A stretch of 64,000 nt of DNA from Blumeriella jaapii (GCA_009599575.1 VWND01000008.1:186001-250000); one strand, 5' to 3'. Shown: positions 11,480 to 22,697, counted from the first letter of the stretch. Translations and numbers: made by a program. Notes: generated from the sequence alone by a model not told the origin.

Positions 11480-12900
11480 TTTCGGCCCGATAAGCCCGAT
11501 AAGCCGAGTTTTTCGCCGATTTTTATTTTACAATTATATACCGGTCGGAAATTATTAATACGTTCGCTAATATTCTTTTTCGCAAAAACCAAAACATTTC
11601 CTTATTAAAAGCGCGACAGCGAACAGTTCGAAAGCAGCAAATGTTTTCAAACGATAAGTTGAATTTTTAAATCTTAAAAAAAATAGTTGCTAAAAGTATA
11701 ATCACGCTGGCGCTTATAAAAACAACGTCCGATAAGCGCGATAACGATACTTTTTCCGAAAAAAACAGCGAAAACGAAAAAAATAAAATGCTTATAAAAA
11801 AACCCGCAGACCCAATTTCCGTAATCGCGTACGATATATATAATTATACAATTATAAACGATTTGCTGCAAGCCAATAAAAACTTTTTTTTTTTCGAAAC
11901 GCAACGAGCGCAAATTCGCAACCACAATCTTAACTATTAATTGCGACAAAACAAATTGTTTTTCTAAAGCAAATTAATAATGCTTTTAAAACCTTCCGAA
12001 CTGCGAACCTTTTTAATCCGATATATTTACAAACAGTTTTGCGTAGCATACGCTGAAATAAAAAAAATAAAACTTTTGGTCGGTCGCAAATATTATTAAA
12101 AAGTTATAAAAGCAAATATATAATAATACGTTTCGAATTATCGTTGCATACGAATAAAAGCTAAGCGCGATAAAACCCCGGGCTTTTTAAAATTTTTGCT
12201 TATATTCAGCAGGTTTTATTAATATTTAACGATAGATTTTACGAAGCTTTTATTAAACGAAAATAATTACGATTTCGCTTTCGTAATAATAGATCGCTTA
12301 TTTAAAAAGCTTTTGTTAATCCTTTGCTATAAAACTATTACAGCGAAAAAACTGACAGCTTTGTTTTTGATTTATTAAATGCGTTATTTCGGCATGCCGG
12401 ATTTAATTATTTCGGACCGAAAAGCTTAATTTATTTCGATTTTTTAATAAAAACTTTGCCGCATATTAAAAACCAAAATCAAGTTGATTATTGCGTATAA
12501 TTTTAATATCGATAGGCAGACCGAAATAATAAACCAATATATTAAGCAACGCTTCCGCCCTTTTTGCTTTTATTATCAAAACAATTAAAAACGCTTTTTA
12601 TTTTTAATAAATATTACACAGCTGATTTTACCGCACGAATCTTTCGGCAACGTTTTTTTTTTCCAAGTTTTAAATAAATACGAAGCTCGCATATCCTGGG
12701 ATATAAACAACTTCCGTCCTTTTCGCTCGGTTATCGAAAAGTTTAATCGCGACGAAGCTTTGCATCTGGCCTTCCGAGCTAAAAAAATTGTAAAATACGT
12801 ATAATCGTTTATTGCGTAATAATAAGCCAAAATAAAGCGCTTCGCCAATTTGCATAAACGACCGGTGGATTAAAATATAAACGACGAAATATTAGTAAAT
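11480..12900 (+). pseudogene. Gy3 integrase remnant
   Basis: Several frames together give the integrase order. Near 12390-12425 MPDLIISDRKA matches the second catalytic Asp region (P-x-x-I-x-S-D-R-G). Near 12510-12545 NIDRQTEIINQYIKQ matches the D-G-Q-T-E-x-x-N-Q region with the Glu. After that come DINNFRPFRSVIEKFNRDEA and the WYGPIKVVDKIKK segment (12950-12985), the GPF/Y start of the C-terminal domain. No stretch is free of stops for more than about 90 codons. Confidence 0.85.
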
Positions 12901-13079
12901 ATTAAAAATTAAAAATTCGACCGATTTTTCCGAAAGCTTTCGGACAAATGGTACGGCCCAATTAAGGTCGTCGATAAAATAAAAAAAAATTGAAAGCTTA
13001 ACTTTTTCGCAAACTGATTAATTCATTTAATTTTTTATTTATATTCGCTCCGAAAGTATATCAGCAACTTTTTACCTGG

Positions 13080-13290
13080 CCAACGCCGCTCCGAACCAGC
13101 TTTTATTCAATTATTTTCCGAACAAACGGAATAAAAAATCGAAGAAATAATAAATTCGAAGTTGCATAAAAAAGTATTGCAATATTAAATTAATTGAAAA
13201 AACGCTAATAAAAATCTCGAATAATACTTTTGTTTTGACGCTATAACGGCTTTTTATATTTTTTAAGTATTCCACCGATTATATCCCACC
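13080..13290 (+). pseudogene. Gy3 chromodomain remnant
   Basis: The pol C-terminus reads PGQRRSEPAFIQLF, then KIEEIINSKLHKKVLQY and, after stops where Trp or Gln codons would fit, VFHRLYPTAKSF. This is the chromoviral chromodomain layout (W-E-V-E-x-I-L-x-S-R-x-x-R-x-x-L-x-Y, then F-H-x-x-x-P-x-A). Chromodomains guide such elements to heterochromatin, in line with its position in a repeat block. Confidence 0.8.
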
Positions 13291-13408
13291 GCCAAAAGCT
13301 TTTTACGAGCGTTTTCCGCATGGTTGCAAGCTTACAACGAAAGCAAAAAAAATTATATTAAATTGGAGAACGATAGATCTATAACTGCAACTGCGAGAAC
13401 GCAGTTCT

Positions 13409-13422
13409 TCGGAGGGAGGGGA
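13409..13422 (+). promoter_or_regulatory. Gy3 polypurine tract
   Basis: CGGAGGGAGGGGATAA lies immediately before the 3' LTR (13426). Such a purine run primes plus-strand DNA synthesis. It kept its G residues despite the mutation load around it. Confidence 0.75.
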
Positions 13423-13425
13423 TAA

Positions 13426-13697
13426 TGTTACGATTCTGGCCGGTGGTAATTGCCAATGATATAGCTGCCAATAGTATAGTTGCTAATAGTATAATTGCTA
13501 GTAGTGTCGGATTAAGATTTGGGCACGGACCACCTCGGCCATTAGGCCTCGCGCTAAATCACGTGATCCACAAGCGCAATCCACTGTACATAAAGTTCGC
13601 GACCCCGAGTATTTTAGCTCGGTGTTTTTCTTTCAATTTATATGCGTACCTTTTGGTCCACATCACCCTTCTGATCACCCTCAAGCTAGCTGTGACA
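13426..13697 (+). repeat. Gy3 3' LTR (272 bp)
   Basis: Same length as the 5' LTR and ends TGTGACA, followed by the ATTAT duplication. It keeps a CACGTG at 13560-13565. Its left part has many G-to-A changes relative to the 5' LTR, while its right end keeps Cs that the 5' LTR has lost. Confidence 0.97.
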
Positions 13698-13702
13698 ATT
13701 AT

Positions 13703-14896
13703 TATAAAAAAAGCAAACGTTTTTAAAAGTTGTCGTATTCTAGGTTTCAAATTACTATTTAAATCTAAAAAAAATAAAAACGGTAAAATTAATAAATACA
13801 AAATTCGATTCGTCGTTTAAAATTTTTTTTAAAAATACGATCGAAATTATAACCAAACCTACGCTAATGTTTGCAAATCGGCTGTTTAAAAAATCGCTAT
13901 TAGTATTGCTATTATAATAAATTACGAACTTAAATAATACGATATGGAAATTGTATTTTTAAACAGTAATGCAAACAACGATATTTACGTTAAATTCTTT
14001 TTTGGCTAAATCGAGTCAAAAACCAGACTTATTTATAACTATTGTTTTAAATTGCTTAAAGCTTTATACGGTTTTAAGCAATTTCTACGATTTTGGCAAA
14101 CCAAGCTTCGTACGAAGCTAGCTAAGCTTGATTTTCATTTTTTATAAAAACCGATAACTGCGTTTATATTAATAAAATTATTAAGATTTGCATCGTTATC
14201 TACGTCGACGATTTTTTAATACTGGCCAAAAAAAAACTTTATTTTCGATAAATTTAAAAAAAATTTGTGTATATTTTTTTCGATATGCAATCGTAAAAAA
14301 AAGCAAAATACTTTTTAAATATTCGAATTATTAAAAATAAAATAGCATATATTATTTTTTTCTGTTAAAATACTTATATTAATAAAATCTTAGACAGATT
14401 CGGTATATTTAACTGCAAAAGCGCAATTACGCTTTTTGCGTCGGGTTCCGAGGTTTATATAATTAAATTCGAAGGCCAAGCCATATTTTACGATATTGAA
14501 TTATATTAATCGATTTACGGCTTTTTATAATACTTCGTTATATAAACACGCTGGAATATTGCATATTATTATTTTGTTTTAATTAATTTTTTTACAAACC
14601 CGTTTTTATAATATATCGCCGCCGCCAAACGCGTAATATAATATTTATAAAAAACAAAAATGTTTTGTCTGATATTTGGAAAATAAGTTACGAATAAGGC
14701 TAAGATAAAGCTATATAGCTTTTGCGATTTTGATTGGGCTGGAGCCCGAATAAATAAAATATTATACAATAGTGCTGCGTTTTTTTTTGCAAAAGCTGTT
14801 TTTGCAATTATTTTAAAACGCCAAACTATCGTTGTTCTTTTTTTTATTAAAGCTAAATACGTTGTTATATACAAGTTCGCTTAGAAAGCCGCCTGG
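13703..14896 (+). pseudogene. Co1-a reverse transcriptase and start of RNase H
   Basis: The Copia RT continues after Gy3. Visible are the FKLLKALYGFKQFLRFWQTK block near 14045-14110 (family: YKLxKALYGLKQAPRxWxxK) and the catalytic CIVIYVDDFLILA at 14190-14225 with YVDD intact at 14201-14212 (TACGTCGACGAT). RNase H begins near 14690 with the W-A-G-A segment and FFFAKAVFAIILKRQTIVVL (usual SKKQxxVALSSxEAE). Gy2-a interrupts it at the codons for Ala-Ala-Trp; the rest resumes at 27319. Confidence 0.92.
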
Positions 14897-15071
14897 TGTG
14901 AGGGGATGAGACGTCAGTTCGTTGGTCACGTGGTCCGAAGGTCACGTTGTTGTCACGTGACATCGGAGCCCGCACATATTGTATCTTAGACTTTACGACA
15001 CTTTTAAACTTAGAACCTCGTAGTTAATGCAAATTATTTACGAACCTTTTGCTCGTTCGCACTTTTTGATA
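14897..15071 (+). repeat. Gy2-a 5' LTR (175 bp)
   Basis: Begins TGTGAGGGGATGAG and ends TTTTGATA (TGACA mutated). It carries two CACGTG sites at 14927-14932 and 14954-14959. It is much less mutated than the 3' LTR in its first 60 bases. Confidence 0.96.
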
Positions 15072-15099
15072 TATTAACTACCAAATTCTTTTTGACATT

Positions 15100-16560
15100 T
15101 TTATTTCAGCCTTTAAGCTGAAAAAGCCTGCTAATTCTGTTTTGCTTTTGCGCATACGGAAAGTTAACAAATCTTATCGCGACAACGACTTTTACGACCT
15201 TTTAAAAATAATCTTTACAATTTTTTATTTTTACGATTTTTACGGAATTATTAAACGACAATCTTTTCTGATATAAAATTTATATTTAAAAAACCCTGTT
15301 CTGCTTTTGCTTATATTCCGGAACGAAATACATTTTACGCTTTTTTTTTAACGAATATTAAAATATCGGAATTTCTTAAATTGTCGGAACTTTTTAAATA
15401 TTTTATTTTAAAGCTTTTTAAATATTCCGATTAAGTCGCCGCCGCTCTGATCGTTAATACAAAAGTCTGCTTTCGCGAAATCTTCGATATTTTCGCTTAC
15501 GCGATAAAACAGAACGATATAATAGTATTATTTAAAGCCAAACTGATTGATTAAGCTTAGAAGCTGGATGTTTAAACGATATAATACTAGAAAAAGAAAA
15601 CGTTTTAAAAGAAAATGATTCAGAATTTCGAAGCCGAATTTGCCAATTTCCGAAAATAAGCTTTTACCAGTCAGAATATACCAAGCACCGAAAAAAAAAC
15701 ATCTGCTTTTCCCGACCCCGATAAATTTATTGGTTCGGAAGGCATTAGAAACGTTATAAAGCATTTTACCATTTTTTTTTAAAATATGATTTTAAAGCTC
15801 CGTTTTAATTAAAATTGATATACGACCGAACAGAATCGTATAAGCTATTTTTTTTTCCGCCTTTCCGATACAGCCAAAAGTGCTTTATAAAAAGGTTTAC
15901 GTACGAACGGTACCTTTTTTTACTTAATTATTGCAAAAATAATTTAAGTTTTATAATAATCGTTCGGTGTTTTTAATTAACAAACAGATGCATTTAAAAA
16001 AATTTTGTTTTTTAAGCAAAATAACCAATTTCTATCCATTTTTTTTTTATTTGGCTAAAAATTAAAAATTATATTAAATTTAATAACGAAGCTGCTATCG
16101 CAATTCTACGCGAAGCTTTTTATTTTAATATTATTATTTATTTATCGTATATTAATCCTTTCGATTTAAAAACCGATTTTATTAGTTTTCTACGCTTAAA
16201 ATACGCGAAACCGATATCGTTTTTCGATAATTGAATTTTAATTATTATAAGACAAAAGGCCGCCACGTAGAAATAACTTTTTTTTTTATTTTCGCATTTA
16301 AAATTATTATTACGATTATTATTTAAAGCGATTTTTTATAGATTTTAACGCTATTCAAATTAAAATAATTATTTGGACCGCAGCTAATATAGCGAAAAAC
16401 AAACGCCTAGTAGAAAACGCCGAAAAGCTAGCTCGCCGAATTTACTTTTTTGCTAATAACTTTTGCTTGTGGTGTACTAGCGATAAACACCGAGCTGCTG
16501 ATTGCTCCGATTTTTTTTAAATTAAAAAGGCTAAAGCCGAAGCAAAAAAGTCGGGAAATT
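15100..16560 (+). pseudogene. Gy2-a gag with intact zinc knuckle
   Basis: A broken gag frame whose C-terminal part at 16464-16505 reads CLWCTSDKHRAADC, a perfect CX2CX4HX4C nucleocapsid knuckle. Upstream, 15430-15760 reads AAALIVNTKVCFREIFDIFA in one frame with stops on either side. The frame runs on towards the protease but is cut at 16560 by Gy1-b and resumes at 22965. The same region is found inverted in Gy2-b (28060-29560). The large frames seen on the opposite strand at 15528-15764 and 16428-16661 are shadows. Confidence 0.85.
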
Positions 16561-16822
16561 TGTGACGATCTAATCAGTCGGAGGGCTGGGAGATCAGTCA
16601 ACTGGTCGCCGTGTTCATATGGTATGAAACGAGCCTTTGGTTTTGTAACAAAGATATTCACTTAGAATCAATAATTGCAGAAGGCAGAGGTTGCTAAGGG
16701 GAGAGAGTTTTATATACATAATAGTTTCTATAATTGATAGGAGATCCACCAGGAGACCAGGGAGCTTGCAATTATACGTAGTTGCTGGGGTGACGCGAGG
16801 GGCAAACGAGTGAATCGTTATA
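16561..16822 (-). repeat. Gy1-b 3' LTR (262 bp)
   Basis: Plus strand starts TGTGACGATCTAATCAG and ends CGTTATA (mutated CGTCACA). A minus-strand TATATAAAA sits at 16708-16716. It is the cleanest LTR of the family at its left end. Confidence 0.96.
16708..16716 (-). promoter_or_regulatory. TATA box in Gy1-b LTR
   Basis: The minus strand reads GTATATAAAACTCTC, the best core promoter match in this LTR family. The copy at 22843-22860 reads ATATATAAGGC instead. Confidence 0.5.
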
Positions 16823-16849
16823 TTACTTTTCCGTCCGAAAAAAGCGCGC

Positions 16850-17347
16850 TTTCGAGCTTTTATCTATTGGTACGTCGCTATCCAAGTGATCGTACGAATT
16901 TAAATCTTCGGAATACGCTTTCAGCCAGTTTATAAGTTTTGCAGAAGGATCGGGGAGCTTTTTATGCGCCAAGTGGAAGTCGCGCATTTTCAGGGGAGCG
17001 TATATAAAGTCAGACGCGGGGTATTACGTAAGATTTTTATTTAAGTTTATTTAAAAAGCTTTGTACTAAAGGGTTTTCCGCTGTATTCGATAAGCGATTA
17101 ATTTTTCGATTTCGTATTTAAGTTTATTAGTTATATTAATAGGTTCAGAAGTTGGGTTAATCTGATCTGGAAGCGCGTCGTTAGCTGTTTTACGCAGTCG
17201 ATTAGCGTAAAAAACTGGGTGTACGTTTATAGTATTAGAGAGGTTTAGCTTGAAAGCGTTGTCGAAAATTTTGGCTACAATTTTGAAAGGGCCGTTTGTA
17301 GGGTTGTCGAGCTTGCGGGAGGGCCGGAAGGTCGGAAATGGACGCAT
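16850..17347 (-). pseudogene. Gy1-b integrase C-terminus and chromodomain
   Basis: Open for 93 residues at 17066-17347: RPSRKLDNPTNGPFKIVAKI, then FKLNLSNTINVHPVFYANRL and RKTANDALPDQI. These are the GPF motif and the VHPVFH-type segment that close Gypsy integrases. It continues into KYEIEKLIAYRIQRKTLQY-like sequence and, after stops, WYPASDF and MRDFHLAHKKLPDP near 16990, the pattern of a fungal chromoviral chromodomain. The end of the frame lies about 30 bp from the 3' LTR. Confidence 0.88.
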
Positions 17348-17349
17348 AT

Positions 17350-18620
17350 CGAGCTATACGTAGTCGCTAACGTTAAAATCGATCGCGCGGCGAAATTTAT
17401 TTGCATTTTTTATTTTTTCGTGGGTTTGTTGGAGATGCGATTTGGCGAGGTTTCAGGCGTCGTAGTGGCGGCGAGCGTACGCACGAGCTTCGTCTGCGTT
17501 TAGCTTATGTGAAGGGTTGGAGGAGGGGGAAGTATCGAGCTTCTAGTTTTAATTGGTATGGGGAATGTAACCGTATATAATTTCAAAAGGTGAAAGGCCA
17601 TTTAGATTTTCGTGAGGAAGGACTATTTGGGCGAAATTTATTATTAGAAGAAATTCGTTCCAATCGTTTTAATAAAAATTTACAAAGGGTCGAAGGCGTT
17701 TTTGCAGGTATTAATTGTAAATTTCGGTCTGACCGTCGGTTTTAAGGTAAGCGGCTGTCGAAAATTTTAGTTGCGTATCGAGTATTTTGTTTAATTCAGA
17801 TCAGAAGGTAGATTAATACTAGGGGCTACGATCGCTAATAATATTTTTTGAAAGGTTAAAATATTTGTATATATGGAATATATACAATTTGGCGAGGCTT
17901 CGAGCGTCGATATTTTTGTGGCAGGGGATCGAAATAGCTTGCTTGGAAAAGCGATTTATTATTACAAATACGTTATCGTAATCGTGTTTGTTTTTATTGA
18001 AATTATAAAAATTTATTATAACGTGCTTTTAAAAATGGTTAGAAACAGGAAAAGGCTGAAAAAAGCCGGAGCGCTTATTTTTTAAAATAGAATTTTTTCG
18101 ATAAACGTGGCAGTTGCGATAGTATTATTTTATAAAAGCTGTTATATTTCGCTAATAATATTAGTCCGAGAGCAATTGCGTAGTTTTGCGAGCGCTGAAA
18201 TAAGCGGTGGAAATTTGATCGTGCATTTTTCGTATAAAAGCCAGACGAAAATGGTCGACGTCTGGTATTATCAAACGATCGTGATATAATAGCAGATCGC
18301 GTTTAAATATATACGAAAACGGAATATTATTGTCGTCGTTTTTTTTCGTAGCGTTTCGTACAGCTTTTTTTCGGAGGGCTATTAGACTGCTGATTATGCG
18401 ATTAGCGTGGAAAAGCTGGTCAACGATACGAAATACGAGAAAAAAATTAGCTATTTTAACGATAAAAACAGCTGTTTCGAAGGCTGTGAAAGGTCGAAGT
18501 TTTTTAGTTAAAAGGCGATAATCGATCTGATTTATTCGAAGAAGGATTTGCAGGCGCTGGGTGCGTTTAAAAAAGTTTTAGCGGTCGAATTCGCTTATAC
18601 GACGTGTTAATGCGTCAGCC
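17350..18620 (-). pseudogene. Gy1-b integrase catalytic and zinc-binding regions
   Basis: Read leftwards from about 18300, MHDQISTAYFSARKTTQLL and, near 18104-18118, RNCHVYRKN form the integrase HHCC zinc domain; the second His reads Tyr and the last Cys reads Tyr, both G-to-A or C-to-T changes. The catalytic core follows to about 17400 with stops. Small plus-strand frames at 17873-18085, 18107-18289 and 18330-18521 are shadows. The upstream RNase H to integrase linker keeps long open pieces. Confidence 0.85.
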
Positions 18621-18649
18621 AAAAAGTTGTGTTTATTTGATTTGTACGT

Positions 18650-19300
18650 AATAAAAAAGTTGTAGTCGGCGAGAAGCTCGGCTCAGCGTATTTATCGAGC
18701 GTTTAAAAATTTAAAAGTTATAAAATATTTTAAGGTTTTGTAATCAGTAATTATTTTGATTTGATAAACTGAGCTAATTAATTTAATACGAAAATTGCTT
18801 AGAAATCTTACGATTGCGAGCATTTTTTTATCGTGTACGACGTAGTTTAGCTTTGCGAAAGCTATGGTTTTGCTGAAGTAAGCGATTAAAAGCCAGTCGT
18901 CGCTATGGAATTGCGAAAGCACAAAAGTTATTACGCCGTCGGAAGCGTTAGTTTCTAATATACAAGGAAGGTTTTGCCTGTAATATTATAGAACTGGTGC
19001 AATAATAAAGACTAGTATAAAAAGGTCGAAACTCTTTTGATATTTAAAAATGAAATTAAAAGAAACGTTAGCTTTGGTTAAATAGATTAAAGGTTTTGCA
19101 ATTATATCGTAGTTTCTAATAAAACGTCGGTAAAAGTTATAAAAACCAAAAAAGCTTTGTATATCTTTTATAATAGTAGAAGGTTTTTAATAGGCGATTA
19201 CGAAGACTTTTTTTGGGTTTATTTTTAAGCTTTTAGTTGAGATAATAAAGCCTAAATAACGGGTCCGAATAACGTTGAATTTAGATTTCCGAATATCGGC
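18650..19300 (-). pseudogene. Gy1-b RNase H remnant
   Basis: An open piece of 76 residues (18692-18922) reads VLSQFHSDDWLLIAYFSKTI-like sequence, then FAKLNYVVHDKKMLAIVRFL and IKIITDYKTLKYFITFKFL. These are the canonical RNase H blocks L-S-Q, Y-D-K-E-L-L-A-I-V and T-D-H-K-x-L-x-Y-F. The D-K-K and T-D pairs are kept. Further right (to 19300) lies the RT thumb/connection with stops. Confidence 0.92.
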
Positions 19301-20128
19301 CTGTAATTTAGCGTCAGCGAGCTTTTGAAGCATTTTGCGAACGTATATAGCGTGTTTTAAAAGGTCGGACGAGTAAATAAGAATGTTATTTAAATATGCA
19401 ATGCAAAAATCGTTTAAATAATCGAAAAGAACGTCGTTTATATAGCGTTAGTAAATTGCGGGTTTATTAATAAAGCCAAAAGGTAGCATTTTGCATTTAT
19501 AGGCGCCGTAACGCGTACGAAACGTCGTTAGTTTTTTATTGACGAGGTCTATTCGAATTTTATAAAAGATTTGACGAATATCGAGCTTCGTAAAAATTCG
19601 TGCTTTCGAAAAACGAATAAAGGTTTTATCGATAAGAAAAAAGAGATAGCGATTTTTACGAATGATATTATTAAAAGCTCGATAATCGATACAAAAACGT
19701 AATAAACCGTCGGGTTTTTTGGCGAAAAGTATTAAAACAGCGAAAAGAGCGGTAAAAAGTTCGATAAAACTTTTGTTAAGATTATTTTGCAGGTAGGTCT
19801 TAACAATTTCGAGCTTTGGAATCGATATTTTATACAAAAGAATATATTTCAGCTTTTTTTCATTTATAATAAGCTCGATTTTGTAATCGTAAGGCCGGTA
19901 AGAGGCTAGCTCGTTACTGGCGGCTTTAGAAAACACGTGTTCGAAATTTTTGTATTCCGAGGAAAAAGATTCGAGAAAAAGTTTATTCGAAATTAGTTTC
20001 GCTAAGCTAATTAAAAAGGTCGAAATCGATATTTTATTAGTTCTGAAACGTTCGAAAAAACTGTGAAATTGGGTTTTAAAAAAAGTATTATACGTAAAAT
20101 CGTTTAGTATTTTGTCGATCTCGTACAA
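19300..20128 (-). pseudogene. Gy1-b reverse transcriptase remnant
   Basis: The longest surviving frame of the window, 226 residues at 19448-20128. It shows EHVFSKAASNELASYRPYDY, ILFAKKPDGLLRFCIDYRAF, NKTFIRFSKARIFTKLDIRQ-type sequence and TTFRTRYGAYKCKMLPFGF, RT blocks 1-4 in order. The next part, after a stop, contains the catalytic box at 19385-19396, which reads YLNN instead of YLDD. Both Asp codons have become Asn by G-to-A. So the frame is long but the enzyme was dead. Confidence 0.95.
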
Positions 20129-20875
20129 AAAGATTAAAAATATTTTAATTGCTTTTTTTCTGAAAATCAGCTTAAAAGCGTATATAATGATTTGGCAAAT
20201 GAAAATTGGGTAAATAATAGATTAAGAAATTCGTTTTCGAATTGGTCGTTTAAAAGGTTCAGAAAATGGCTTGTTTGAATTATCGATTATATTAAGCTGA
20301 AAGGCTATCGCGGCGAGGGTTTTTTTTCGGTTTTTAATATAATTGTTTTTCGTAGAACGAAAAAGCTGTTTTGACGAAGGGAAAAAAAAAAGAAAAGAAA
20401 TAATAGAAAGGGAATCGGCAGCTTAGGAAGGTGGTGTAATTTCTTGTATTATTTTATTAGCGTCGCTATCGAAATTGGCACCGCGAATAAAATTCGACTT
20501 TTTCGCGCTTCGTATAGCGTCGTAGATCTGCTATAATTGGTTAAGATTCTTGTTACGTTTTACAGCGTCGTTTTGGTGGCGAAATTGAATTTTTCGGGGG
20601 TGCAAATAAGAGATTTTAATACAACGAGCGTAAAAGGCTGTGGAAGGGTAAAACTTCGGCTAATAAAGCTTGCGTTTATTACAATTTAGTAAAATTTAAT
20701 ATTCGGCCAGCCAAGCTTTTTCTAAAATTATATTATAATTTCCGAAGTTAATAATTAAAAAAAAAATGAACGATTGTATTCGATTATTAATAATAAGGTT
20801 GAAAAACGTAAAATATATAATTAAATGGCTACGAGCTTTATTATATTTTTTTATAAGAAAAGAAGCCGGAAGAAA

Positions 20876-21058
20876 TTAAATTAAAAGTTTTAAAAAAAAA
20901 AAAAAGAATTTGATTAGCGCCGAATCGATTAACGTATAACCGTTCGTTCCAAAGTCGGCGAGCGCTTTTATTTTGTACGAAAGGCTATTTTTAATAAGTG
21001 TAACAGGAATTATTAATAAATCGCTATTAAAAAGCTTTCGAACGTCAAAATAACGCAT
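20876..21058 (-). pseudogene. Gy1-b retropepsin remnant
   Basis: A 60-residue open segment holds YKIKALADFGTNGYTLIDSA, the retropepsin active-site loop (D-S-G-A-x-G-x-x-x-x-D). The Ser reads Phe and Ala reads Thr, while the catalytic Asp and Gly are kept. It is followed by 20130-20870, a degraded linker towards RT. Confidence 0.8.
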
Positions 21059-21099
21059 ATCGCGTAATACGTTTAAAAAGAAGGCTTTGCTTAGGCCTG

Positions 21100-22640
21100 G
21101 GCGTTTCTTCGATTAGCGGAAAAGCTTTTAACTTTCTTATATGCGTTTTAAAAGTCGTTTGGAGGGGGGTTTTCGTTTTTATTATTATTATTAGAGGGCG
21201 AATCTTCGGCCGGCTCGATTTCGTTTATATTTACCAACTTGGGAAGGCTTTTAAATAGAACCGAGGATCGGCTCGTAAAAAGTCGTGCAAATTGGCTTCG
21301 AACTTTTTAATATGGAATAAAAGACGAGCGTTGTCGTTGGTCCGATCGAAAGAAAAAAACGCTAAAGGGGGCGTTTTGGCGTGGAAGAGAAGGAAAAACA
21401 GGGGATTAAGAAGAAGCTTATAAAACATCAGAACGATTTTCGTACGTACGATTTGACTCGTAATACGCTTTGGTTAAAAACTTATTATTTTGATGAATGA
21501 TAAATTTAATTAAAAAGCGATTCGCATATAAAGTTCGTTTAGCCAATTAATTTTGTTTTTTTTGTCGAACGGCGATGAGCCAATTCTTAAAAATCGTTGT
21601 ACGCGTTTATTCCAAATGCAGCTTTTTCCGTAAACGTTTTGATATTTTATCGCGAAGGGCGTTTCGAAGCTGTTTGTTAGTTCGTATTTAAGCGTTCGCT
21701 GCGAAAATGGAAAATCGCAGATAAAAGCGCCAAAAGTCGTCGTGCGTATTTATTGCAAGCATTTTAAATTCGTTTTCGGCCTTTTGAACGTCGAAAGGGT
21801 CGGCCAGGAAATCGGCGACTTTTTTAACTAATTTTCGGAAAAAATAAAGTCGGAGCGGTCTAAAATACGGGGGGTCAGGAATTTTTTTGCCACGCTTTCG
21901 GTTTGATCGAATATATAATTTTTACGAAATCGATCGCTAGCGAAATAATCGTGATAAAATTCGAGGTTATCGAGAACTTTAGTTTTTTAATAGCGTGCTT
22001 TATAATTTTTATTATTATTTAATTTAAACTTAAGATTCGGAACGCGCTTTATGCGAGTTAATCGAAAATCAGCAGATAAATGGAAATTATAGCGTTTAAA
22101 AGGCGCGTTAGGGTTTTGGCCGTCAAGGGGAAATTTAAAAAGAATTCGCGAAAAGCGTGGAAATTGGTTTGCAGCGTTTGTTGATTAAAATAAGACGTTG
22201 CGAAAAGGAGCAGCAAATTCGCGATTAGCAGAAGTACGTTCGATAGATTTTATCAAACGCTTTGATTAAAAGGTCTATCGCAGTCGTATAATTTCCAAAA
22301 GTTGTCGTTTACGCTTTTGCGCTTTTTTCAGTTGATTTTACAAAAGTTTCAACTGAACGCTTTTAGCGCTAGGTTGCAAGGAAAAGGTGGCAGGCGAAAT
22401 GATTAGCGCTCTGCCTTTTCCTTTGTTTTTTTTTCCTCGGGAGGAGGATTGTTTTTCAGAAAAAAAAACTTTTGGGAAAGGCTGCTTTTTCGCTGATTGA
22501 AAAGAGGGAGGTTATGGTATAATAGCAGAAGCTGAAAAGCTCTGCTAAGAAAAAAATCGTTGAATAAATGCTATTTTTCGCGAAATACGGAAATAAGCCT
22601 TTTTACGACCGGTCGATCACTTTGGTATGACCCGTAAGAA
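21100..22640 (-). pseudogene. Gy1-b gag region
   Basis: Between protease and 5' LTR. One readable segment near 21720-21850 gives VKKVADFLADPFDVQKAENE and then HDDFWRFYLRF, in keeping with gag proteins that read FLxDLFxDPxRxxKA followed by a PFxEFLxDF block. Another open piece (21231-21428) is unassigned. I see no CCHC knuckle. Colinear with Gy1-a 1700-3250. Confidence 0.7.
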
Positions 22641-22697
22641 ATTCGAGGAAAAAAATAATTTACGCCGTCGCTAGCGTAAAAAAAGAGTTGTTAATAA

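Larger units (their letters stand above)
7263..13697 (+). mobile_element. Gy3: complete but dead Gypsy chromovirus (6,435 bp)
   Basis: It has two 272-bp LTRs (7263-7534 and 13426-13697) beginning TGTTACGATTCTGG and ending TGTGACA, and a perfect ATTAT target duplication (7258-7262 and 13698-13702). Between them, in order on the plus strand, lie gag with a zinc knuckle, RT, RNase H, integrase and a C-terminal chromodomain, then a polypurine tract. Co1-b shows the same Copia site uninterrupted, with a single ATTAT, which proves the insertion. All frames carry stops. Confidence 0.97.

Noticed and set aside
14569..14874. Minus frame of 101 residues, with a 102-residue partner on plus at 37020-37328
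   Set aside because: They look conserved in two places, but both are the antisense of the Copia RNase H. The sense strand gives CDSDWAG and the QIIVAL block, so the antisense similarity is a by-product.
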